From Ignatzschineria indica (GTDB taxonomy: Bacteria; Pseudomonadota; Gammaproteobacteria; Cardiobacteriales; Wohlfahrtiimonadaceae), in contig NZ_QEWR01000004.1 in the NCBI RefSeq assembly GCF_003121925.1, forward strand, positions 248,001 through 312,000: 64,000 bases of DNA. Reading direction: 5' to 3'. Made by a program: the position numbers and the translations under genes. Positions 56,650 through 64,000 of the stretch are shown one piece after another (within the stretch, counting starts at the first letter, position 1; every line of letters begins with the position of its first letter). Below the pieces are notes generated by a model. The model was not told the origin of the DNA. It searched no databases and saw nothing but the letters and a program-made list of their open reading frames with translations.

Positions 56650-58254
56650 ATGAAAAAATCACTGTTACTCGTCGGTGCTCCCTTTATTTTAGCCGCTTGT
56701 TCCATGGCGCCTACCTATGAGCGTCCTGCACTTCCTGTTATTGATAGCTTCCCTGTCTCATCAGGGGCCCAAGCAGGTGCATTAGCAGATCAAACCTTTG
56801 CTTATCAGATCAATTGGGAGCACTACTTTAAAGATCCACGCTTGAAGAAGTTAATCGCATTAGCATTAGAGAATAATAAGGATCTACAATTAGCGACCTT
56901 AAATCTAGAAGCGGCACGTATTGCGTATGGTATCTCTGTTGCCGATCAGCTTCCTGGATTTAATGCGGCCGGTGGTTATTCTCGAACTAAAACGGGAAGT
57001 GCTAATAATGTAAACCCCATTACAGAACAATCTACTGGGAGATCTTCTATATCTGAACGTTCATCACTTAACTTCGGCGTTAGTAGCTTTGAGATCGACT
57101 TCTTTGGTAAGGCCGCTTCCTTAAGTGATGCCGCTTTTGCAAAATATTTAGCAACAGAGGAGGGGAAACGAGCAGCAGAGATCGCCCTTGTCTCAGGGGT
57201 TGCTCGCGCATATTTAACTGAAGTACTTGCAGAAGAGCAGTTACGCGTGGCAAAAGAGACCTTAAACTCTAATCGAGCCTCTTATAATCTTGTTCAACAA
57301 CAGGTTGAAGCGGGAATTGCTAATGATCTCGATTTAGCGCAAGCGAAAGGGCAGGTCTTCTCAGCACAAGCTCAAGTGGCTAATATTGAAGGGCAGCTAG
57401 GCAAGGCGCGTAATGCGCTCTATACGTTAGTGGGTGCGGTGGCAACGGATCTACCTAAAGGACTCTCATTAAGAGCAAAACAGTTCTCAGAAGAGTTGCC
57501 CGTTGGACTTCCATCACAGGTATTACTTGTTCGTCCTGATGTTATTGAAGCTGAATATCAACTGTTAGCCGCAAATGCAGATATTGGGGCTGCAAGAGCA
57601 GCATTCTTCCCGAGTATTACCTTAACCTCAACCTTTGGTAATGCATCTTCGGAACTCTCTGATCTCTTTAAATCGGGCCATAGTGGCTGGACCTTTGCAC
57701 CACAAATCAATATTCCAATCTTCAATTGGGGTAAAATCCAGAAGAACTTAGATCTTGCCTACGTTCGTAAGAATGTGGAAGTAGTGAAGTATGAGAAGAC
57801 AATTCAGACGGCTTTCCAAGAAGTGGCTGATGCTTTAGTCTCTAAAAAGCCATTAAGCGATCAATTACGTGCACAACAAAATCTTGTGGCAACAACCTCT
57901 GAACAGTTACGTTTAGCAAATCTTCTCTATACCAACGGGATTGCGAGCTATCTTGATGTATTAGATGCTCAAAGAACGCTCTTTAGCTCTCGTCAAGCAC
58001 TCTTAACGACCTATTTCAATAAGCATATCAATGATGTTATGCTCTACGCCGCTTTAGGTGGTGGAGCACAGAGCATGGGAACGATCGATGCCGAGCATAG
58101 AACGGTCTATATGGATGCAAGGGCAAAAGATAATCCTGTTGCTAAAGAGTTAGCGGCAACACGAAGAGCACCTTATAACGCCGAGAGTGGAAGTAGCGAT
58201 ACCCTTTTCCCTGGCTTAAAGCTAGAGGAAGTTAAAACGGTTGTTAATGAGTAA
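56650..58254 (+). CDS. Efflux outer-membrane lipoprotein, OprM/TolC-type (NodT family)
   Basis: Outer-membrane channel of a tripartite RND or MFS exporter. Lipoprotein signal with lipobox LAAC (Cys17), then two OEP repeats of helical-barrel segments (about 50-240 and 265-450), with YLDVLDAQRTLFSSRQALL typical of the family's second repeat. 534 residues, somewhat long from a C-terminal tail. ATG 56650 chosen because it places the lipobox properly; a TTG at 56638 is not needed. No pump or adaptor gene is adjacent, so it is an orphan here. It lies under a palindromic operator. Confidence 0.9.
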   Translation: MKKSLLLVGAPFILAACSMAPTYERPALPVIDSFPVSSGAQAGALADQTFAYQINWEHYFKDPRLKKLIALALENNKDLQLATLNLEAARIAYGISVADQLPGFNAAGGYSRTKTGSANNVNPITEQSTGRSSISERSSLNFGVSSFEIDFFGKAASLSDAAFAKYLATEEGKRAAEIALVSGVARAYLTEVLAEEQLRVAKETLNSNRASYNLVQQQVEAGIANDLDLAQAKGQVFSAQAQVANIEGQLGKARNALYTLVGAVATDLPKGLSLRAKQFSEELPVGLPSQVLLVRPDVIEAEYQLLAANADIGAARAAFFPSITLTSTFGNASSELSDLFKSGHSGWTFAPQINIPIFNWGKIQKNLDLAYVRKNVEVVKYEKTIQTAFQEVADALVSKKPLSDQLRAQQNLVATTSEQLRLANLLYTNGIASYLDVLDAQRTLFSSRQALLTTYFNKHINDVMLYAALGGGAQSMGTIDAEHRTVYMDARAKDNPVAKELAATRRAPYNAESGSSDTLFPGLKLEEVKTVVNE

Positions 58255-58390
58255 AGAGGGTAGTAGAGATAATAGATAAAAGTGGAGAAACGCCCTCTTT
58301 TTGAGACTTTTAAAGAGGGTAAAGTGACAGGATCGGGAAAGGGTCTTGTCACAACACTTTTTATTTGCTATTATTTAGATCTCATTTCGT

Positions 58391-58467
58391 CGGGGCATGG
58401 CGCAGCCTGGTAGCGCACTTGCATGGGGTGCAAGGGGTCGCAGGTTCAAATCCTGCTGTCCCGACCA
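58391..58467 (+). tRNA. tRNA-Pro (GGG)
   Basis: 77 nt, acceptor CGGGGCA/TGTCCCG with one G.U, anticodon stem CTTGC/GCAAG with loop ATGGGGT (GGG), T-loop GGTTCAAATCC, encoded CCA. Located 26 bp before infA and probably co-transcribed. Confidence 0.95.
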
Positions 58468-58493
58468 ATCTTACTAAGTTATTAAAGAGTTAT

Positions 58494-58712
58494 ATGTCAA
58501 AAGAAGATCATATTGAAATGGAAGGCACGGTTATTGAAACCCTTCCGTATACACAATTTAGAGTAGAGTTAGATAACGGTCATGTTATCACTGCTCATAT
58601 CTCTGGTAAGATGCGTAAGAACTATATCCGTATTCTTATGGGAGATAGAGTTAAAGTAGAATTAACACCTTATGACCTTACTAAAGGTCGTATCGTTTAT
58701 CGCGGTAAATAA
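58494..58712 (+). CDS. infA: Translation initiation factor IF-1
   Basis: 72 residues, a full-length S1/OB-fold factor: [37 protein letters not shown] and [12 protein letters not shown] 58494 has AAAGAG upstream; the longer frame running back through the tRNA is not real. Confidence 0.97.
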   Translation: MSKEDHIEMEGTVIETLPYTQFRVELDNGHVITAHISGKMRKNYIRILMGDRVKVELTPYDLTKGRIVYRGK

Positions 58713-58902
58713 TTATTAGTTATTGATAAGCCGCTATTAGTGATGCAACTAATAATTTGACTAGTAGATTAATAGTAAGTCTATCGGTAACTCTTTATAG
58801 AGAGATGCTTGAATCGATCCCAATGGGGTGTTGATACTATTGATTAAATAGTTCAAACAGGTCAAATCGGACAAGTTGATCGAAATTAAAGATTTTATTA
58901 AG

Positions 58903-58928
58903 AAAGCCCGTTTTTAACGGGCTTTTTT
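58903..58928 (+). terminator. infA terminator
   Basis: GCCCGTT/AACGGGC stem (58906-58912 with 58916-58922), 3-nt loop, six U. Confidence 0.9.
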
Positions 58929-58971
58929 ATATTGTAGAAATAGATACACAACTAAAAAAGAGAGATAAGAG

Positions 58972-59700
58972 ATGGTAAGACCTTCAAAAAGAGCTGCAGA
59001 TGAGATGCGTTCTTTGCAATTTATTCCTAACTTTACAATGCATGCTGCCGGCTCTGTTTTAGCGGTATTTGGCAATACCAAAGTATTATGCACTGCCTCG
59101 ATCGAGGAACGAGTTCCCCCTTTTTTACGCGGAGAAGGAAAGGGCTGGATTACTGCAGAATATGGCATGTTGCCGGGATCGACTCACACACGCTCAAGTC
59201 GTGAAGCGGCAAGAGGTAAGCAGAGTGGACGAACTTTAGAGATTCAACGTCTGATTGGGCGTTCACTACGTGCTGCGGTCGATCTCGAGTTGCTAGGTGA
59301 GCGAACGATTACGATCGATTGTGATGTGATACAAGCAGATGGTGGAACGAGAACGGCATCGATTTCAGGCGGTTATATTGCTTTAGTGTTAGCGCTTCAT
59401 AAGCTTGTAGAGCAAGGGTTATTAGAGAAGACACCGTTAGTTAGTCAAATTGCGGCAATTTCTGTAGGAATCTACCAAGGTGTTCCAGTATTGGATCTTG
59501 ATTATCTTGAAGATAGTGCCGCAGATACCGATATGAATGTGATTATGGATAACAATGGGCAGATGATTGAGGTGCAAGCAACTGCAGAACAAGCGCCTTT
59601 CTCTACGAAAGAGTTATTAGAGATGATCACGCTAGCGGAGAAGGGCATCGCCCAAATTACAGCAGCACAAGTTGCAGTTTTAGCTGAAGCGATCAATTAA
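58972..59700 (+). CDS. rph: Ribonuclease PH
   Basis: Phosphorolytic 3'-5' exoribonuclease trimming tRNA 3' ends. 242 residues: [78 protein letters not shown] (key segment in parts) and the phosphate-site motif. ATG with GAGAGA upstream. Full length, unlike the frameshifted rph of E. coli K-12. Confidence 0.97.
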   Translation: MVRPSKRAADEMRSLQFIPNFTMHAAGSVLAVFGNTKVLCTASIEERVPPFLRGEGKGWITAEYGMLPGSTHTRSSREAARGKQSGRTLEIQRLIGRSLRAAVDLELLGERTITIDCDVIQADGGTRTASISGGYIALVLALHKLVEQGLLEKTPLVSQIAAISVGIYQGVPVLDLDYLEDSAADTDMNVIMDNNGQMIEVQATAEQAPFSTKELLEMITLAEKGIAQITAAQVAVLAEAIN

Positions 59701-59779
59701 GAATTATCAATTCAATCGATTCTCTTATGATCGATCGAAAGATCAACTTAACATTAGCTGATTGATAGGCGTAAAAGAG

Positions 59780-59815
59780 TAAGCCCCTTACGATGATCTA
59801 TCGTTAAGGGGCTTA
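59780..59815. terminator. Hairpin between convergent rph and dxs
   Basis: TAAGCCCCTTA/TAAGGGGCTTA stem (59780-59790 with 59805-59815) with an inner CGAT/ATCG pair. U tails are short on both strands (TTATT; CTCTTTT). Confidence 0.7.
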
Positions 59816-59921
59816 TTAGTTGTACTTTGTACTTTTTATTTTTGTGCTTGCCTCTCTCTGCCCCATCTTTTTCTATTTCTCGATCAATGTGTTTAGTCGA
59901 GGGGTGGAGATGGCTTGATCT

Positions 59922-61850
59922 CTATTGTGCTAGTTTAAGAAGCGAAAGAAAAGCTTCCGTCTCTTCAATCATCTTCTTCGGCGTTAAACCATAATCTGCT
60001 AAGATCTCTTCTCGCTCCCCATGTTCAGGATAGTAATCTTTAATGCCAAAATGTTTAATGGGCATAAAGATTCCTTCAGAGGCAAGTAATTCATTGATGG
60101 CTGACCCGGCACCCCCCATAATCGCACCATCTTCAATCGTGATGATCGCTTGATGTGATCGCGCAAGCTTTAAGAGCATCTCTCGATCGAGAGGTTTAAC
60201 AAAGCGAAGATCGAGTAGGCTTCCGCCAAAATGATTGGCAATGGTAGCTGCATTCTCAATGAGAGGGCCAATATTGATCACTAAGAGTGACTCACCTTCT
60301 TGTAGGAGTTGGCTCTTTCCTATCTCTATCTTTTCTATCGGTTCATCACTGATCTGAGTGCCAATCCCTTTTCCGCGTGGATAGCGAACTGCTGCCGGCC
60401 CTGGATAGTGATAGGCTGTGGTTAACATCTTATAGCACTCCTCTTCGCTTGAAGGTGCCATAATTACCATATTGGGAATTGTCCGAAGATAGGCGATATC
60501 AAAGGTTCCGGCGTGAGTCGCTCCATCAGGTCCCACAATGCCGGCACGATCGATTGCAAAGGTGACATTGAGATTTTGAATTGCTACATCATGGATCAGT
60601 TGATCATAAGCGCGTTGAAGAAAGGTAGAGTAGATTGCAACAACCGGTTTGACGCCTCCAAGTGCCATGCCGGCACCTAATGTTACGGCATGTTGCTCCG
60701 CAATTGCCGTATCAAAGAAACGATGGGGAAAACGTTGGCTAAAGGCAACAAGGCCGGAGCCCTCACACATTGCCGGCGTAATCGCCATCAGATCAGGTTC
60801 AATCTCTGCCATATCACAGAGCCATTGGGAGAAGACTTGGGTATAAGTTAAGCTCGGTTTCTGTTTCTCTAATTTTTTCTCTAAATGACTTTCACTTTGA
60901 GTTGCGCTGATTTTATCTGCCGGCGAGCTCTCTCTTTTTGCTGCTGATACGGCATGGAATTTTACAGGTTCCGCTTCAGCTTTAGCATATCCTTTCCCTT
61001 TTTTGGTGGTGATATGGAGAAAGCGCGGACCACTCTTCTGCTTTAAGTTTTTCAGTGTCGTGATGAGTGTCGGAAGATCATGCCCATCGATAGGGCCAAA
61101 ATATTGAAATCCGAACTCTTCAAAGATAATGCTCTGTTCAGCAACAGCACTCTTGACCCGAGTTTCTGCTCTTTTAGCGAGATCAAGCGCTTGTGGGAAA
61201 GGAAGGTTTTCTAAAAACTTTGCACCACTTTCACGAATAGATTGAATCGCCGGCTTAGAGAGCGTACGCGTCAACATGGTACTGAGCGCCCCCACATTGG
61301 GAGAGATCGACATATTATTATCATTGAGAATCACTAAAAGATTCGCCTTAAGATCACCCGCATGATTGAGGGCCTCAAAGGCTTGCCCTGCGGTTAAAGC
61401 TCCATCACCAATGACGGCAATAAGCTGTTGGCTCTCATCATGATGATGTTTTGCACCAATCGCCATACCTAAAGCAGCACTAATTGACGTTGAGGAGTGA
61501 CCTACACCAAAAGCATCGTAATCGCTCTCATTAAGAGAGGGAAAAGGTCCTAGCCCCCCTTTTTTACGAATGGTATGGATCTGATCTTTTCGCCCCGTTA
61601 ATATTTTGTGAGGGTAGGCTTGATGTCCAACATCCCAGATGATCTTATCGTGAGGGGTATTAAAAACATGATGCAATGCCACTGTTAGTTCAACCACTCC
61701 AAGGCCTGATGCAAAATGCCCCCCGGAATCGAGAACCGAGCCAATCAGAAATTGCCTAAGCTCCATAGAGAGTGACTCAAGATCATTGAGAGAGAGGGAT
61801 TTGAGGTCATCAGGTGACTGGATTTGATCAAGAAGTGGTGTTGGATTCAT
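59922..61850 (-). CDS. dxs: 1-deoxy-D-xylulose-5-phosphate synthase
   Basis: First step of the MEP isoprenoid pathway: pyruvate plus glyceraldehyde-3-P to DXP. 642 residues (E. coli 620). TPP-binding GDGALTAGQAFEALNHAG...NDNNMSISPN, the active-site HisGlu in DTAIAEQHAVTLGAGMA, DRAGIVGPDGATHAG and a transketolase C-terminal domain. A Glu/Lys/Ser-rich stretch (about 300-330) is longer than usual. ATG 9 bp after the ispA stop; third gene of xseB-ispA-dxs. Confidence 0.97.
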   Translation of the reverse strand: MNPTPLLDQIQSPDDLKSLSLNDLESLSMELRQFLIGSVLDSGGHFASGLGVVELTVALHHVFNTPHDKIIWDVGHQAYPHKILTGRKDQIHTIRKKGGLGPFPSLNESDYDAFGVGHSSTSISAALGMAIGAKHHHDESQQLIAVIGDGALTAGQAFEALNHAGDLKANLLVILNDNNMSISPNVGALSTMLTRTLSKPAIQSIRESGAKFLENLPFPQALDLAKRAETRVKSAVAEQSIIFEEFGFQYFGPIDGHDLPTLITTLKNLKQKSGPRFLHITTKKGKGYAKAEAEPVKFHAVSAAKRESSPADKISATQSESHLEKKLEKQKPSLTYTQVFSQWLCDMAEIEPDLMAITPAMCEGSGLVAFSQRFPHRFFDTAIAEQHAVTLGAGMALGGVKPVVAIYSTFLQRAYDQLIHDVAIQNLNVTFAIDRAGIVGPDGATHAGTFDIAYLRTIPNMVIMAPSSEEECYKMLTTAYHYPGPAAVRYPRGKGIGTQISDEPIEKIEIGKSQLLQEGESLLVINIGPLIENAATIANHFGGSLLDLRFVKPLDREMLLKLARSHQAIITIEDGAIMGGAGSAINELLASEGIFMPIKHFGIKDYYPEHGEREEILADYGLTPKKMIEETEAFLSLLKLAQ

Positions 61851-61859
61851 TCTAAAACC

Positions 61860-62735
61860 TTAATGATTGCGCTTTTGAATATAGTGGGCAAGATCGATCA
61901 GTGGTTCTGCTTTTTTACCCAAAGGAGAGAGTAGCTCAATAGCTTCATTTGTGAGCTCATCAAGCTTTGCAATAGAATCTTCTAACCCTAAAAGTGAGAT
62001 ATAGGTGGATTTCTCTTGAAGAAGATCACTGCCAGGCTTTTTGCCGAGCTCTTCTTGGGTTCCGATGAGATCTAAAATGTCATCTTTAATCTGAAACGCA
62101 AGCCCAATATTATCGGCATAAACCGATAGTCTATCATAAGTTGATTGATCCGTATCGCCGGCAATTGCCCCAGCTAAAATAGAAGCCTTGATGAGTGCTC
62201 CGGTCTTTTTACGGTGTAGTGTCTCTAATTCATGAAGAGAGATGGTTCTATTTTCAGAAGAGAGATCGAGATATTGCCCACCGACCATTCCGGCACTGCC
62301 GGCAGCATGGCTAATGAGTTGAATCAGCTGTAATCTCTTCTCTGCAGAGAGCTCTTCAATATGACTTAAGCTTTCAAAACATGCGGTTAAAAGCGCATCG
62401 CCAGTTAAAATCGCGGTCGCTTCATCATAGGCCTTATGACAGGTTAATTTACCACGTCGATACTCATCATCATCCATTGCCGGTAAGTCATCGTGGACTA
62501 AAGAGTAGGCGTGGATCATCTCAATGGCAGAGGCAATGGATAAAATTGCTGCCATCTTAGCATCACAGAGCTCACCGCTAGCGATGGTTAGGAGTGGGCG
62601 AAGTCTTTTACCCCCATTGAGTGTGCTATAGAGCAGTGCTTCTTTAAGACGCTCAGGGGCTTCGATCTTCTCAAGCTCTTTTGTGAAAGCGGCTTCAAAG
62701 AGGTGAAGTTGCGTTGTAAACCAAGCGGTAGGCAT
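61860..62735 (-). CDS. ispA: Farnesyl diphosphate synthase (polyprenyl synthetase family)
   Basis: Condenses DMAPP/GPP with IPP to farnesyl-PP. 291 residues (E. coli IspA 299). First Asp-rich motif in VHDDLPAMDDDEYRRG, second in QIKDDILDLIGT; also LNGGKRLRPLL and KKTGALI. ATG; 15 bp after xseB. Confidence 0.95.
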   Translation of the reverse strand: MPTAWFTTQLHLFEAAFTKELEKIEAPERLKEALLYSTLNGGKRLRPLLTIASGELCDAKMAAILSIASAIEMIHAYSLVHDDLPAMDDDEYRRGKLTCHKAYDEATAILTGDALLTACFESLSHIEELSAEKRLQLIQLISHAAGSAGMVGGQYLDLSSENRTISLHELETLHRKKTGALIKASILAGAIAGDTDQSTYDRLSVYADNIGLAFQIKDDILDLIGTQEELGKKPGSDLLQEKSTYISLLGLEDSIAKLDELTNEAIELLSPLGKKAEPLIDLAHYIQKRNH

Positions 62736-62750
62736 GAGTTGCTAAGCTCC

Positions 62751-62978
62751 TTATGATTCAATCTGTTCTTTAGATAAGAGTTGAGAGATCTTCTTTTCAG
62801 AGGCTTCAAGCAGTGCTTGGCACTCTTTTGTTAGTCTGATTCCCTCTTCAAACTTTTGAAGAGATTCCTCTAGCGGAAGCTCATCATTTTCGAGTGCTTC
62901 TAAAATTTTAGTGAGCTTCTCTAATTGCGCTTCAATACTTAAGTTCTCAGCGATATCTTGACTTATTTTTTTGGACAC
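62751..62978 (-). CDS. xseB: Exodeoxyribonuclease VII small subunit
   Basis: Small subunit that decorates XseA in exonuclease VII. 75 residues, with SIEAQLEKLTKILEALENDELPLEESLQKFEEG (family core, about 15-47) and the typical helical, acidic composition. Start is GTG 62978 with AAGGAAA upstream. First gene of the operon; large subunit xseA is not in the window. Confidence 0.95.
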   Translation of the reverse strand: MSKKISQDIAENLSIEAQLEKLTKILEALENDELPLEESLQKFEEGIRLTKECQALLEASEKKISQLLSKEQIES

Positions 62979-63168
62979 AGATATTTCCTTAAAATAATTA
63001 ATAATTCGGTCTCATATTCTAGATTGAGTGGGCGCTATATGCAATAATATTAGACCGAAGTCTGATCTAATCTGCGATGTGGGATTTCAACTCACTTTGC
63101 GGTTATTTTTGGACTTTCAAACATTATTTCTCTCCCTGATTCAGCAAGAATTTAAATAAGAGGTGCCT

Positions 63169-64000
63169 GTGACCAATATAAAGCGAGCTTCAACGCTACT
63201 ATTGATAATGTTGATGAGTTTAAGTGTCGCTTTTTCTCAGGTTCATCCTATTAGCTCGTTACTGCAAAATGGATTAGGTGCTGTAGAAAGTGGTCAAGAA
63301 GAGGAGCTTATGCTTCCTGATCCTATGTCACTTAATACAGCATGGTGGAACTATTTTGAGAATAAGAAGTCGGGCGACCTCAAACAGGCAGTGATCGATT
63401 TTATTCAACGTATTGATGAAGAGTCACAAAAATTGCCAGAAGAGGCTCTTAAACGGGAATTGCCGAAGATCTCTCATATTAGCGCGAACTTTTTTGCTTA
63501 TGTGGCTCTGAAAGAGAAGAGCGTTACTAAAAAGCGTTTTAAATTTGAGCTAAAAGAGCACTATAGTATTGGCGAACTCTTGACAATTATCCATCGAGAG
63601 CGGGAGCTTAGCACAGAGCTTGTTAGCGTGCGGGAAGATATTCGTGATCAGGATGTGCAGTATCGTGATATTACGCGGGATCTTAATAATCGCTTTGTCT
63701 CCTATCTTGAGACTACAGAGGGGAGTCATGCTCGATTTTTAGCTGCACTGCAGGTGATTACACTTCAGACGGAACAAGCATTATTAACAGAGCGATTACG
63801 TCTGTTACGAGAGAACTTAACAATCATTGAGTCGGAATCTCGTGAGCTTCAAGATATTAAGAATGTTGCCATTACTCGATTGACCTACACTAGTGATGAG
63901 ATCGAAGCGCTCAATGATCGGATCGATAACACTATTATTCGTCTTCAAGAGGCTAATACAAAATTACTTCGTGAGCAGTCACAACTTCTACTTCTTCCTG
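63169..64000 (+). CDS. N-terminal part of a large exported protein, possibly MscS/KefA-type channel (runs off the edge)
   Basis: An open frame of 277 codons with no stop, cut by the window end. GTG start with AAGAGG 5 nt upstream, then a signal peptide (about 1-24, hydrophobic LLLIMLMSLSVAFS), a segment NTAWWNYFENKK, and a long helical, charged region (about 130-277) with coiled-coil-like heptads (RERELSTELVSVREDIRDQD). Large KefA/MscK-like mechanosensitive channels start with such a periplasmic helical domain, but the membrane part is not visible, so the family is a guess. Confidence 0.75.
   Translation, partial: MTNIKRASTLLLIMLMSLSVAFSQVHPISSLLQNGLGAVESGQEEELMLPDPMSLNTAWWNYFENKKSGDLKQAVIDFIQRIDEESQKLPEEALKRELPKISHISANFFAYVALKEKSVTKKRFKFELKEHYSIGELLTIIHRERELSTELVSVREDIRDQDVQYRDITRDLNNRFVSYLETTEGSHARFLAALQVITLQTEQALLTERLRLLRENLTIIESESRELQDIKNVAITRLTYTSDEIEALNDRIDNTIIRLQEANTKLLREQSQLLLLP

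Noticed and set aside
58365-58493. N-terminal extension of infA through tRNA-Pro
   Set aside because: The extension is the translated tRNA; IF-1 of 72 residues starts at 58494 with its own site.

Overview
The window looks like chromosome from a moderately AT-rich gammaproteobacterium. The evidence is a classic tRNA-tuf-tRNA-secE-nusG-rplKAJL-rpoBC block, a three-helix SecE, RsmJ, ComM, TcdA, SufE and an xseB-ispA-dxs operon. A relative of Ignatzschineria/Cardiobacteriales is my guess from codon style and gene mix; it is not proven by anything here. I see no phage genes, transposase or CRISPR array.

Layout. 1-0.8 kb: edge of a repeat cluster and a candidate small RNA. 0.8-6 kb: fabI, comM, sufE-rsmJ and a LOG-family gene. 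6-13.8 kb: a small cytochrome c, glmU and an RDD gene-mfd pair, with repeat clusters on either side of glmU's neighbourhood. 13.9-18.8 kb: two different M20 peptidase-family hydrolases, a possible 36-codon ORF and an AbgT-family transporter, probably a peptide-like or acyl-amino-acid scavenging locus. 18.8-20.4 kb: a tandem array of about 8.4 units of 184 bp. 20.4-28.8 kb: sbcDC, a small membrane protein, a GNAT acetyltransferase, a MarR regulator and guaD. 29-32 kb: metY and metA, together an O-acetylhomoserine route to homocysteine. 32.5-34.5 kb: an L,D-transpeptidase. 34.6-48.9 kb: the translation/transcription block, with nusB unusually following rpoC. 49-64 kb: sodB, tcdA, a divergent ubiC-like gene, a short-form adk, an AhpD-like gene, a guaA lacking its glutaminase active site, an NlpC/P60 hydrolase, an efflux outer-membrane lipoprotein, tRNA-Pro, infA, rph, the xseB-ispA-dxs operon and the start of a large envelope protein running off the right edge.

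The most unusual content is non-coding. A family of long structured repeats (units of about 184 or 268 bp, in both orientations) sits at four places, hugging gene 3' ends; each unit can fold into a closed multi-arm structure and some sequence differences between copies keep the pairing. Separately, several intergenic gaps contain degenerate tandem repeats of exactly 11 bp that are unrelated in sequence to each other. The word GCCGGC is frequent both inside and outside the repeats. The most unusual protein is GuaA: it keeps a shrunken remnant of the glutaminase domain but has lost the Cys/His/Glu region.
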